Positions 47,301-56,158 of a stretch of 64,000 nt of DNA are shown here, piece after piece. The notes under the pieces are model-generated. The model ran no database searches. It had not been told where the DNA came from and saw only the letters and a program-made list of their open reading frames with translations. How positions within the stretch are numbered: the first letter of the stretch is position 1; every line of letters starts with the position of its first letter. The stretch is from Pseudomonas sp. GM79 (GTDB lineage Bacteria; Pseudomonadota; Gammaproteobacteria; Pseudomonadales; Pseudomonadaceae), in the NCBI RefSeq assembly GCF_000282495.1, contig NZ_AKJE01000028.1, positions 62,001-126,000 of the forward strand, in the 5' to 3' direction. The position numbers and the translations under genes were made by a program.

Positions 47301-48455
47301 CTAGGGTTTTTGCCAAATGGGGTAAGGGAGACCGTCCGCCTTTTTGTCTGCTACTACGAAACCAAGGCTGTAGCGTGCCCGGGTGATGGCTACATACAGC
47401 TTGTTTTGGGCGACCTCTGAGTCCTTGCCCCCAAAAGGATTCTCTAAGCCATACACGAAGTCCAATTGGCTTTCGGAAGGTATAATAAGCACCCTATCAA
47501 AACCGAGTCCTTTGCTACCGCCGAAGTTGTGACACCGAGCTTCAGGCGGAAGGTATTTTGTTCCTGACCTCACGTTAGAGCGAAGCACTATTGGGCTGAA
47601 GGTCGCGATGTAATCCGAAACCTCCGATTGCCTTACTACGAAAGCTCCTAGATGGTGATTGAATTCATCCGGCACTTTTACGACCGCCGAGTCAGTTTTT
47701 TCGTATGCATGTTGGTGAACCTGGTCTGCGATTTCGCAGATCAATTTAATGCAACGCCGATTCATTGCCAAAGGCTTGAGTTCGAATTTCATCGCAGTAA
47801 AGGATTTGATTTTATCGACAGCGCTCTGTGGGGCTTTTTGGCCGAAGGTCGTGTCATAAATCGTCTGTCGGAAATCTCCGACGCAGCAGATCGAACCTGG
47901 CATTGCTTTGTTTAGATAGCTTAGGGCGGAGTAGTCCCAGCCGACTAGGTCTTGAACCTCGTCAAAGTACACTTTGGTGTAGATTTCTTTCAGCCTGAGT
48001 GACGCCGAATTTTTGGTCTCTTTGGCAATGTGGGTGGCAAGCTTCGCAAGCAATCCGGTATGGGCTTTGGTCTTACAGGATGTCAGGTAATAGAGCGGAT
48101 TCACCTGTCCATCGGCTAGCCTCTCAGCGCGTCCAGGCAGAGGTCTTCGGGTTTTTTGATTCAAATGCGGGTTATCGGCGTTGAAAAAAAAGCTCTCAAT
48201 ACGGTCGGGAAAAACGACACGCTGATACGGTCGAATCATGTCCTCAAGGTAAAAAGAGTAGAGACCTTTAACCACAAACCGCTCGCTGGCCTTGCCATAT
48301 TCTTTCAGGAATCTGGAGCGCAACTCGATTTGGTTATTGGTAGTGTATGTCACAACCAGAACCTTGCCGCCGCGCTCGATTTCCGCGATTGATTCGGTGA
48401 CCACCTTGTGGGTCTTTCCTGACCCTGCACCCGCCAAGCAGAGTTCGTTAGGCAA
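47301..48455 (-). CDS. Compact UvrD-like helicase (GajB-like)
   Basis: A 384-aa superfamily 1A helicase. Walker A is AGAGSGKTHKV (about 8-18), motif II KVYFDEVQDLVGWD, motif III CVGDFRQTIYD, motif V-like GGSKGLGFDRVLI, and motif VI LYVAITRARYSLG, so the ATPase core is complete; about 110 residues shorter than usual GajB, mainly in the inserted subdomains. Its start overlaps the end of the OLD-family gene by 8 bp, the order expected for Gabija gajA-gajB. Probably the helicase partner of that defence nuclease. Confidence 0.75.
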   Translation of the reverse strand: MPNELCLAGAGSGKTHKVVTESIAEIERGGKVLVVTYTTNNQIELRSRFLKEYGKASERFVVKGLYSFYLEDMIRPYQRVVFPDRIESFFFNADNPHLNQKTRRPLPGRAERLADGQVNPLYYLTSCKTKAHTGLLAKLATHIAKETKNSASLRLKEIYTKVYFDEVQDLVGWDYSALSYLNKAMPGSICCVGDFRQTIYDTTFGQKAPQSAVDKIKSFTAMKFELKPLAMNRRCIKLICEIADQVHQHAYEKTDSAVVKVPDEFNHHLGAFVVRQSEVSDYIATFSPIVLRSNVRSGTKYLPPEARCHNFGGSKGLGFDRVLIIPSESQLDFVYGLENPFGGKDSEVAQNKLYVAITRARYSLGFVVADKKADGLPYPIWQKP

Positions 48456-50106
48456 AGCGAAGCACCTCTTTCAAGAACTCTGGATATTTGAAAGCTTCGT
48501 GAGTGTCAAAGAGCCGCATCGCAGCATCGACCTTTTTCGTGCCTTTTCCATTGCCAGGTTCGCTCTTGAACCAGCTGACGAGAAAAGCTCTTTTGTCTGC
48601 AAGAGAGGTTTCGAGGTCATATTTGTTGAGCGTCTGCTTGGAGAGCACAATTTTTGCGAAGGTGTTCAGCTCTGCCTCGGTGGTAGCGTTAGCAGCAATC
48701 ATCGCCGGTTCGAGAGAGAACTCATCATCCTCCTCGGATGAGACGAGTTTGATGTTTGCATGGCCGTCGTAATCCTTCCGAGCTGCCACAACGTTTTTTT
48801 TGTAGTCGCCATCGTTGTCGCGAAGAACGTTAATCGCCGTGCCAATCTCTTTGCCTATTTCAATGAATGTTTTAAAGCCCACCCCGCGTACCACGATAAT
48901 GTCGATGCCATCCTGTTCTGGCAGCCGTCCGTGCGTGTCATGGTAGATTTTTTTCAAAATCAACTCATCAGAAGGCCCTTCAACGAGTACAACCTTTTGA
49001 GATAGAGCAACCCGGAGCGTGTCGTATCCAGGAAGGCGTTTTAGCGTCTTAACAACGTCGGGATGAAGCTTATTGAGTCGTTGGTAGCCCGTATGCACCA
49101 GGCAAATCTTGTCGATGCTGAGCTTGTTCAGAACGTAGGAGCTATGTGTCGTTATGAACAGCTGTTTGTATGCCCGCTGCTCCTCAATGTAGTTCACGAG
49201 CTTGATTAGACTCATGTGAGAGAGGTGGTTTTCTGGTTCCTCCATCATCACCAGATCAATGTCTTTTGCCTTGTTGTGAATCGCCAGCTTGATCTGAACG
49301 TTGCTTTGCTCACCTTTGCCAATCAGGTGGAATGGCACGTCATCCACTTCGAGTTGAAGCCCCGTCTGAATCGCTCCCGCCGGCATCGTGTTGGCCGCGA
49401 TGGAGAGCATTTTTTCGGTGATTTTATTGTCAGCGTCGAGGTCTGCATTGACTGCTTTGACCTCGGCGGAGCTGTTAAAGGACTGGAGATTCTCACGATA
49501 ATTCAACGTCAGTTTATTGAGTTGATCCTTCTCAAGTGCGGTGCTTAGGACGTTCAGGATGTACTGATTTTTCCCTACGGTTGGATGAATGCGCGTGGGG
49601 TCAATGTATAGAGCCCGGAATTGCTTGCTCATGGGCTTGATGATTCCACCAGCGAAATCCAGCCATTCAACTTTGTAAAACTCGACAGGGATGCTGGTGA
49701 TCTGAGCTTTGCTAGCTAAGTAATCCCGGTAGACGGCGTCGTAATCAGGGTCGAAATGGGCGCGTATCATAATCCCCTGCACGTCCAACCCTAAACTGTT
49801 GTTAGTGCCTTTATACTCAGGAATACCTTCGATGAACGCCTCAATAACCAGCTCTGGCATTCGCTCTGGCGTCATGTCGGTCGCCAGAAATATCTCTACC
49901 GCTTTGGCATTGAACAGATCTGGAGAGAATTCACTGTTGAATGGGCGACCGCGATGGTTGGAATTGAGCACAATTTCTAAAGCTTCGAGGATTGTGCTCT
50001 TGCCAGCATTGTTGTCACCGACGAAGACGTTCACATCATCGTTGAATTGAAATTCATAAGAGCTGAATTTCTTGAAGTTGGTCAGGCGAAGAGATTTTAC
50101 GAGCAC
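48448..50106 (-). CDS. OLD-family ATP-dependent endonuclease (GajA-like)
   Basis: A 552-aa class 2 OLD nuclease. The ABC-type ATPase has Walker A GDNNAGKST (about 30-38), a signature-like region GKGEQSNVQIK, Walker B DLVMMEEPENHLS and H-loop FITTHSSYVLNK. The Toprim nuclease domain follows with VVLVEGPSDELI and DNDGD. The GTG at 50106 has GAGG 8 bp upstream and is preferred; an ATG at 50133 is in frame. It overlaps the UvrD helicase gene, so together they match a Gabija-type system that cuts phage DNA when nucleotides are depleted. Confidence 0.8.
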   Translation of the reverse strand: MLVKSLRLTNFKKFSSYEFQFNDDVNVFVGDNNAGKSTILEALEIVLNSNHRGRPFNSEFSPDLFNAKAVEIFLATDMTPERMPELVIEAFIEGIPEYKGTNNSLGLDVQGIMIRAHFDPDYDAVYRDYLASKAQITSIPVEFYKVEWLDFAGGIIKPMSKQFRALYIDPTRIHPTVGKNQYILNVLSTALEKDQLNKLTLNYRENLQSFNSSAEVKAVNADLDADNKITEKMLSIAANTMPAGAIQTGLQLEVDDVPFHLIGKGEQSNVQIKLAIHNKAKDIDLVMMEEPENHLSHMSLIKLVNYIEEQRAYKQLFITTHSSYVLNKLSIDKICLVHTGYQRLNKLHPDVVKTLKRLPGYDTLRVALSQKVVLVEGPSDELILKKIYHDTHGRLPEQDGIDIIVVRGVGFKTFIEIGKEIGTAINVLRDNDGDYKKNVVAARKDYDGHANIKLVSSEEDDEFSLEPAMIAANATTEAELNTFAKIVLSKQTLNKYDLETSLADKRAFLVSWFKSEPGNGKGTKKVDAAMRLFDTHEAFKYPEFLKEVLRFA

Positions 50107-50134
50107 TTCAGTTCCCTCTGTGCAGAATCCCATG

Positions 50135-50149
50135 GTGATCGATGATCAC
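50135..50149. promoter_or_regulatory. Inverted repeat upstream of the OLD gene
   Basis: GTGATC-GAT-GATCAC is an inverted repeat with perfect 6-bp arms just upstream of the OLD-nuclease start, in the region shared with the divergent GIY-YIG gene. It could be an operator for both; no regulator gene is adjacent. Confidence 0.35.
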
Positions 50150-50257
50150 GGATGGCAAAAAGCTACATTGAGTCTGAATGGGTGTCTATAAGCTAAATGG
50201 GCCTACGGTTTCGGGTAGCACGTTGGGGTATCTCTTTTTTCAGGCAAAGGATTCAAC

Positions 50258-50668
50258 ATGCACGGTGAAGTGGGGTTTTGCGAGTGGCGTTCTTGGGAGA
50301 ATCGCGGAGAGGTACCGGGGAAGGATTCGCCAGGGGTGTATTTCATTGCCTGTAGCGATAAAGAGCCCGAGAGTTACCGAGCGCATCATGAAGCGATCGT
50401 CTACATAGGAGAGACGTCGCAGCGCACCTTGGGCCGTCGTCTTTGGGAGTTTAATACCTCAGCTTTCAACGGAAAGCCCGGTCACTCAGGTGGACATACT
50501 TTCAAACGGAACATGCCAGACGCAACGCCCGGTCATCTTTGGGTATCGGCCTGCCCGGTGGCCTTGGGAGAGCCGTACACGACAGCTTACATTAAGTACC
50601 TTGAGCGCCGTCTCATCTGGGAGTACGTGAATACTTGGGGGTGCTTACCCCCATGCAATAGCATATGA
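50258..50668 (+). CDS. Single-domain GIY-YIG nuclease-like protein
   Basis: A 136-aa protein. The GIY-YIG motif appears as GVYFIACS and IVYIGETSQRTLGRRLWEF, with a conserved C-terminal Glu/Arg (YLERRLIWEYVNTWG). AAGG lies 7 bp before the ATG. It is divergent from the Gabija-like pair and upstream (435 bp) of the helicase-nuclease fusion, in the same direction. Likely a restriction-type endonuclease. Confidence 0.72.
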   Translation: MHGEVGFCEWRSWENRGEVPGKDSPGVYFIACSDKEPESYRAHHEAIVYIGETSQRTLGRRLWEFNTSAFNGKPGHSGGHTFKRNMPDATPGHLWVSACPVALGEPYTTAYIKYLERRLIWEYVNTWGCLPPCNSI

Positions 50669-51102
50669 CGTCGTGTCTAGCAGATCCTTGTGTTGGCGTT
50701 GGATAAGGCAGTTATCAACCGATTGCTGCACGTGATCAAACGACCAAAAGGCGGAGGTCGAGGGCGGTAACCCAAGAGGTCCGTACGGCCCAACTGGCAC
50801 ATCTGGATCTCTCAAATTGCCAGTGTTGCGATCCGTCCCATAACTATAGAAGTGCTTCAGAACACTAAGATGTTGAGCGCCTTTTCGCAGCTTTAAGCGC
50901 AGGATGCGCTTACTGATGGCAGCCCGCGACGAAAGGTGGCAATCGACCCATAGCTGCCGCTCAGTCGTCCGCAGATGCCGTCTCTTGGAAGGAGGGTGGG
51001 GTATTCCTAGTATTGCCTCCGTCTGCCCCTACTGGGACTCGGATTCTTTCAAGAGGTGTGCGAAAGTCGAACTGAGGAAATATACTGGGGAAGGGAGGTT
51101 CT
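50669..51102. other. Region between GIY-YIG and helicase genes
   Basis: About 430 bp without a convincing gene. The minus strand is open for 128 codons (50645-51028) but lacks any ATG/GTG start near its beginning and may be a gene relic or chance. No repeats or RNA signals noticed. Confidence 0.4.
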
Positions 51103-53577
51103 ATGATTCTGGATTTTGACATGCTGAATGACGGGGCGGCAGTGAAGCAGACTGACCCCAGGAAAATTTTCACGACACTGAAACGTGATGGCCGGTTTAA
51201 GCGGCCCTCCGATGAGCAATCGGATGTACTTGATGCGTGGTACACCCGCCGACAAGCGTCGGATTTGACCATCAAAATGAACACGGGAGGCGGCAAAACG
51301 GTTGTCGGCCTTCTCTGCCTTCAAAGTTCTCTGAATGAGAATGTGAAACCTGCGGTTTACATCACGCCCGACCCGTTTTTAGTTGCTCAGGTAACGGCGG
51401 AAGCCTCAGCGCTGGGGATCCCAGTAACAGTGGATGAAAAGGATCCTGACTTCATTGCGGGGCGATCCATTCTGGTCGCTAACGTGCATAAGCTTTTCAA
51501 CGGGCGTTCAGTATTTGGAGTCGGTGAAAGAAAGATTCCCATTGGATCCGTCGTTATCGATGACGCTCACGCTTGTCTATCTGTGGTCAACGAGCAGTTC
51601 TCAATCACCTCCAAGGTTGGGAGCCCGATCTACGATAGGCTTCTAGAACTTTTCGAAGAAGACCTAAAGGCTCAATCCCCAACAGGCCTGCTGGACGTCA
51701 AAGCTCAAGACCCGTCAATTGTGATGACGCTCCCATATTGGGCTTGGGTGGACCGCCAGGATGACGTCCTTGCTCTTTTACACGAACACCGAAACAGCAA
51801 AGATCTAGAGTGGTGCTGGCCTTTACTGAATGATTGTATTTCCCAGTGCACGTGTGTTTTTGGTGGTGGTCGTCTTGAGATCGCTCCACGCTTCGTCCCT
51901 ATTGACCGAATACCCGCTTTCGACTCTGCCCATCGGCGTATATACATGACTGCGACCTTGGCGGACGACACCATCTTAGTAAGCCATTTCAAGGCCAATG
52001 CTTCAGAGATTGCTGTGCCGATCCGGCCTAGAGGGGGGGGCGACATAGGTGACCGGATGATCTTGGCTCCTCAGGAAATTAACCCCGAGTATACGGTTGA
52101 TCAGATCAAGCATCTTGCAGCAGTGATGGCCACAGAGATCAATGTCGTAGTCATTGTGCCCTCAAAGCAGCGTGCGGAATTTTGGAGACCGGTTGCCGCT
52201 CAGGTTTTAGATAAGGACACAATTCACAATGGTGTCGATAGACTAAGAGCGGGCCTAGTAGGGCTGACGGTTCTCATTAACAAATATGATGGTATCGATC
52301 TTCCAGGGAGGGCGTGCGAACTGCTGATTATAGATGGACTCCCAGAGGTGTACGGGCTAGCGGAGCGTCAAGAGATGCTGCTCCTCGACGGCACTAGGAG
52401 GCAATTGGTCCGTCAAGTTCAACGTATTGAACAAGGCATGGGCCGTGGGGTTCGATCCAGTGACGACCATTGCGTGGTGCTCCTTCTGGGCGGTCGATTG
52501 ACTCAGAGGCTGCACCAGCCCGAAGCGGAGGAAATGTTTTCGTCAGCAACGCGTGCTCAGATCAATCTCGGAAAGGCCGTATCGGTTCAGGTTAAAGGAA
52601 AGCCCATTTCAGAACTCAGACCAATTCTGGACCTGTGCCTGAAGCGAAATGATCAGTGGGGGCAAGCGAGTCGTAATGCTGTAGTGAATGCTCCAGCAGC
52701 TGGTAACGCGCATTTAGACGACAACCAAGTGTTACTCCGTGAAGCTTTCGATGCTGTCCGTGTCGCAAGGCACGACATAGCGGTGGGAAAGGCTCAAAAA
52801 GCAGCCAACCAAACGACCGAGCAAAAACTCAAGGGATATCTAAAGCAATTGCTCGCGGAACACACCAATTTCGTCAATCCGGTACAAGCGCAGGAGCTTC
52901 AACTGGCCGCGCTTAGCCTGAACCCTCGTTTGCTGAAGCCCATCGCGGGTGCCACCTACAATAAACTCAGCGCGCCGCCTGCGGGCCAGGTTTCCGCTGC
53001 AATCGCCTATATGCAGAAATTTCTAGAGGGAAACGATTTAATAATTTGGGCGAATGGGTTGTTGGACGATCTTAATTGGGGGGAGGAGGGGTCGAACCGA
53101 TTTGAGGCAGCAATGCACGATCTGGGCAGTTTTCTCGGTTTTGGTTCGCAGCGGCCAGAGGACACAGTGGGCCGCGGACCTGACAACCTTTGGGCGTTAG
53201 GTGATCTCAAATATCTTGTGATTGAGTGCAAAAGCGGCGCAGTACTAGCTGAGAAGATCTCGAAGGGCGACACGAATCAGCTCACCGGATCTACGATATG
53301 GTTCCGGGAAAAATATGATCAGTCATGCACTATGACTCCGATCATGATCCATCCCAAAACAGCCTTTGAATTTGCTGCCACCCCCCATCCTGATCTTCGT
53401 ATTGTAAATCGGCCTGGTCTGCAAAGCCTGAGGGAAGCAATTCGTGGATATTCGATTGCCCTCGCCGCTGGGGGAGGGTTTAAGGATGTGAGGGAGGTTG
53501 AGCGCCAACTTCGCCATCACCGACTCTCCGCTGCGGATATCGTGGGCCTCTGTACGGTTCCCCAAAACGCCCGGTAG
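51103..53577 (+). CDS. DEAD/DEAH helicase fused to PD-(D/E)xK-like nuclease
   Basis: An 824-aa protein. The N-terminal helicase has Walker A MNTGGGKTVVG (about 58-68), an atypical Walker B VVIDDAHAC (about 149), motif III-like YMTATLADDT, and motif VI QRIEQGMGRGVRSSD. The C-terminal part has GPDNLWALGDLKYLVIECKS (about 690-710), matching the Asp ... Glu-x-Lys core of PD-(D/E)xK nucleases. Starts with GGGAGG upstream. A single-polypeptide helicase-nuclease resembles restriction or phage-defence effectors; target unknown. Confidence 0.82.
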   Translation: MILDFDMLNDGAAVKQTDPRKIFTTLKRDGRFKRPSDEQSDVLDAWYTRRQASDLTIKMNTGGGKTVVGLLCLQSSLNENVKPAVYITPDPFLVAQVTAEASALGIPVTVDEKDPDFIAGRSILVANVHKLFNGRSVFGVGERKIPIGSVVIDDAHACLSVVNEQFSITSKVGSPIYDRLLELFEEDLKAQSPTGLLDVKAQDPSIVMTLPYWAWVDRQDDVLALLHEHRNSKDLEWCWPLLNDCISQCTCVFGGGRLEIAPRFVPIDRIPAFDSAHRRIYMTATLADDTILVSHFKANASEIAVPIRPRGGGDIGDRMILAPQEINPEYTVDQIKHLAAVMATEINVVVIVPSKQRAEFWRPVAAQVLDKDTIHNGVDRLRAGLVGLTVLINKYDGIDLPGRACELLIIDGLPEVYGLAERQEMLLLDGTRRQLVRQVQRIEQGMGRGVRSSDDHCVVLLLGGRLTQRLHQPEAEEMFSSATRAQINLGKAVSVQVKGKPISELRPILDLCLKRNDQWGQASRNAVVNAPAAGNAHLDDNQVLLREAFDAVRVARHDIAVGKAQKAANQTTEQKLKGYLKQLLAEHTNFVNPVQAQELQLAALSLNPRLLKPIAGATYNKLSAPPAGQVSAAIAYMQKFLEGNDLIIWANGLLDDLNWGEEGSNRFEAAMHDLGSFLGFGSQRPEDTVGRGPDNLWALGDLKYLVIECKSGAVLAEKISKGDTNQLTGSTIWFREKYDQSCTMTPIMIHPKTAFEFAATPHPDLRIVNRPGLQSLREAIRGYSIALAAGGGFKDVREVERQLRHHRLSAADIVGLCTVPQNAR

Positions 53578-53987
53578 CGAAGCTGCCCGGGCAGCCTCAT
53601 CCAAGATGGCAGGCTGCTCGGGCAGCAAACGGCAAACTGTGGGTTCATTCCAAGAACGTCACGTCGCTCTTCTGTCCTTTAGTAGCGTCATCGTTGGAGT
53701 TTTCCGGCAGACATGGGGCTAGTAAGGTCGAAGCGCTCCCATATGGCATAGCGATGCGTGGCCGCATCTTCACCGATACTCATAACCCACACGGGCTTTT
53801 AGCCTTCTCGTGGATGCGTTGCGCTGACGTGATTGACGTCCTTTGCATCGCCATGCTGCCGCTCGTACGCATCCGGGTCTTCGCCGGACGCTTGCGACCT
53901 TGTGGCCCGTTCCGCATCAAACCAACGCTTAGGTATGCACTGTTGACCGGCCGAGCCTGATCTTTTCAGAGAATGCTTGAGGCGGAT
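53578..53987. other. Region downstream of the helicase-nuclease gene
   Basis: About 410 bp with no convincing gene. It begins with a large hairpin (53582-53626). The remainder has several short open frames on both strands without ribosome sites. Confidence 0.4.
53582..53626. terminator. Long GC-rich hairpin
   Basis: GCTGCCCGGGCAGCCT (53582-53597) and AGGCTGCTCGGGCAGC (53611-53626) form a 16-bp stem with one mismatch and a 13-nt loop, just after the helicase-nuclease stop codon. No T-run follows, but such a stem can still end or protect the transcript. Confidence 0.6.
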
Positions 53988-54293
53988 TTATACAAGTTTG
54001 TTGAGATAAGCCATCAACCGTTCCTTCTCAGACTCGCTAAGCCGATAGTAACGCGCAAGCAGCTCCGCTTCATCATGACGGTAGGCGTAGAAGTAAGCTG
54101 CGGGCAGATTCAGTTCAACTGCGACTCGTTCTATCAACTCAGGGGCTGGAACGCGTTTGCCAAGCTCGTAGCGATTCATACGCGTACTCGCCGAAGCAGG
54201 CTCAAGGCCGATTCGTATCCCCAACTCTTCTTGAGACAGCCCTGCACTTAATCGTGCGTGTTTGAGCCGTATGGATAGCGTGCTGGTGGTCAT
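53988..54293 (-). CDS. XRE/Cro-C1-family transcriptional regulator
   Basis: A 101-aa helix-turn-helix regulator: LKHARLSAGLSQEELGIRIG then LEPASASTRMNRYELGKRVP (about residues 7-50), followed by a helical tail with a run of acidic residues (LSESEKERLMAYL). The ATG at 54293 is preferred over the upstream GTG. It lies divergent from a lipoprotein gene across an inverted repeat that overlaps its own start, so it probably represses itself and the lipoprotein operon. Confidence 0.85.
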   Translation of the reverse strand: MTTSTLSIRLKHARLSAGLSQEELGIRIGLEPASASTRMNRYELGKRVPAPELIERVAVELNLPAAYFYAYRHDEAELLARYYRLSESEKERLMAYLNKLV

Positions 54294-54323
54294 GACGTCT
54301 TCTACTAAATCAGTGACGTCATG
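54291..54323. promoter_or_regulatory. Inverted repeat overlapping the XRE gene start
   Basis: CATGACGTC (54291-54299) and GACGTCATG (54315-54323) are perfect 9-bp arms separated by 15 bp; the second contains the palindrome TGACGTCA. The left arm includes the XRE start codon. A dimeric XRE protein would be a suitable binder, giving autoregulation. Confidence 0.5.
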
Positions 54324-54443
54324 GTGCAATTTGCTGCTTTTCTAAATACTACCGATTTGGTAGCTTTGTCCGGCGATGGCAAATCAATGGCTCATAAGCG
54401 CTCAATTGGCCGTCATTCTGGGAATTTTATAGGGATACAATTC

Positions 54444-55370
54444 ATGGTCCTTGGCCAATATTCGCTGCTAGGGCGCAGGCTGCTTGCGCTCGCAATACCT
54501 GCCGGCTGCATGTTGTTAGCCGGATGTGGGGGAGAAAGTGAGCCGCCTAGAGCTGAAAACTTTAAGGCTTCTGCAAGCCCTGCGGCGGTTGACGCAAAGG
54601 CGTCTGATCAAGCGGTCTTGCAACAACTCGCTCAAGAAAACGCTCCGCGTGTCGTTGTATTCCAAGACCCGGGGTTGGCAGATCCAAATGCCTATCTTGA
54701 CGCCAAGCAACCAATGACGACATTCAATTTGTACAACGCGAAGCGCGATTGGAACGAATCACCTGAGGATATTGCTGAATCCATTGCCGATGCGTTCAAT
54801 CTCCGGAAAGCTAATCCCGAGCTTTATTGGTTGGCGTCAGAAAGACTGTCTGAGCAGGATTCATTTAAGAAGAAAGATCTGACGACAGCGATAGGCGTCT
54901 TGGTTGGAGAGGAGGCCGAAAAATCAAAGCAGTACAATTTGGTAAAATTAAGCTCTGATGATTGGACGCCAATTTCACTGAGCAACTATGATCAGCAAGC
55001 GAAAGGTTTTCGGATAGATAACTGTTTGTTTTCGGATAAGTTGGAGTATTCAGACGAAGAGAAGCGCAACTCTACTTCTATGGCGCGGGCTCCCAAGCTT
55101 CGCTGCTACATAAATCCTGGTCCAACTTCTTACTACCTCGGCTTTCAAGGAGGCTCTGAGTTATTGCTAGATGTTCCAGATGAATCACTTGCTCGAACCT
55201 TGGAAGCTTCAAGAGAAAGCTTGAAAATCGACATCTACGGCTATGTGAAATCTGTGGAGCGAGAGCGTTTCGCCGGACAGTTCGGTCCTCAGCGATTTGT
55301 ATTGATCGGCCCGCAGCGCATTGATTTAAAAGATGCCAATGGGAAGGTCATTTACTCGAAGAGCATTTAA
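54444..55370 (+). CDS. Lipoprotein of unknown function
   Basis: A 308-aa exported lipoprotein. The signal (MVLGQYSLLGRRLLALAIPA) ends with lipobox LLAGC, Cys near residue 28, followed by GGESEPP. The rest is rich in charged and aromatic residues with WTPISLSNYDQQAKGFRIDN in the middle; no family is recognised. The ATG at 54444 follows AGGGA; the open frame extends to 54321 but would lack a signal peptide. The next gene (membrane protein) starts 40 bp after its stop. Confidence 0.65.
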   Translation: MVLGQYSLLGRRLLALAIPAGCMLLAGCGGESEPPRAENFKASASPAAVDAKASDQAVLQQLAQENAPRVVVFQDPGLADPNAYLDAKQPMTTFNLYNAKRDWNESPEDIAESIADAFNLRKANPELYWLASERLSEQDSFKKKDLTTAIGVLVGEEAEKSKQYNLVKLSSDDWTPISLSNYDQQAKGFRIDNCLFSDKLEYSDEEKRNSTSMARAPKLRCYINPGPTSYYLGFQGGSELLLDVPDESLARTLEASRESLKIDIYGYVKSVERERFAGQFGPQRFVLIGPQRIDLKDANGKVIYSKSI

Positions 55371-55410
55371 TATCCGTAAAATAATATCTTTCGCGAAGGT
55401 GGCGTATTAT

Positions 55411-55857
55411 ATGGCACTTGTAATACTAGATGGCGTCATTCAAGAAATTGGCTTCGGCTCTTATAATGATGGGCAAAGAATTATCTCGTTTGTAAAAATA
55501 AACGGTGTTCGCGTAAAAGATGTCATTTGTGACGACTATATGCGTTCATTTTTGGTGGTAGGGCGAACGGTTAAGCTCGCGCTCGTCCGTAGACTTCAAG
55601 GTGTGCATGTTTTGTACTCAGCTCAGCTTGAAGACGGTGAAGTCGTTTCCAAAGGTAAGGGGCTAGCTGTCGCTTGGGTAATAATGCTTGGATTCGCTTT
55701 TTCCCTTTTGATGAGTCCAATATTCATAGCTATTTTGCGCGCTACTCAATCGATCATGGTTTCATTAATAATATTGGTAGGAGCTGGAATGGGGATAGCG
55801 TATTTTATAATGAAAGATCACTTCAAAGCCCGCAAAGTATTCAATAACACTCGTTAA
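55411..55857 (+). CDS. Membrane protein of unknown function
   Basis: A 148-aa protein: an N-terminal soluble part (about 1-85, beta-rich, ILDGVIQEIGFGSYNDG) followed by two transmembrane helices (about 88-110 and 115-138) and a basic tail. The start ATG at 55411 is chosen since the upstream frame overlaps the lipoprotein gene in another frame. It follows the lipoprotein gene closely and may form an envelope-associated pair. Confidence 0.55.
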   Translation: MALVILDGVIQEIGFGSYNDGQRIISFVKINGVRVKDVICDDYMRSFLVVGRTVKLALVRRLQGVHVLYSAQLEDGEVVSKGKGLAVAWVIMLGFAFSLLMSPIFIAILRATQSIMVSLIILVGAGMGIAYFIMKDHFKARKVFNNTR

Positions 55858-56158
55858 CGATATTCAGTGTTCCTGCGCTGTTGTAATGGTTGTATGGATT
55901 TTATCATGCAACCATCCTCTACCTGTGGCGTTCAACAATTGTATTAATTTCTCCAACCCACCTCAATTTTCGCTTTGGCTCGCCGATTACTTATGAGACC
56001 GTCCTGTTGGGGCTTCAGCGGTGTTGTGCCGTCTAAACCAGTTCAGGGATCACCCAAACCTGCCCATAGGGATGGGTAGGCGATAATTCTACCGTCTAGG
56101 CGGGTACTCGGTGGAAAGGTCTGCGCCAATAAATTAATAGGATGGGGCTGAAAACTAC
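55858..56158. other. Gap between membrane protein and metalloprotease genes
   Basis: About 300 bp. It includes an imperfect inverted repeat (GGTTGTATGG ... CATGCAACC, about 55887-55912) that could terminate the upstream transcript. Otherwise nothing seen. Confidence 0.4.

Noticed and set aside
53694..53960. 88-codon plus-strand frame after the helicase-nuclease
   Set aside because: No ribosome site, no family pattern; the minus strand is open in places as well, suggesting chance frames.
54321..54443. Longer N-terminus for the lipoprotein gene
   Set aside because: It would bury the lipobox signal peptide behind 41 residues, and AGGGA fits the ATG at 54444.
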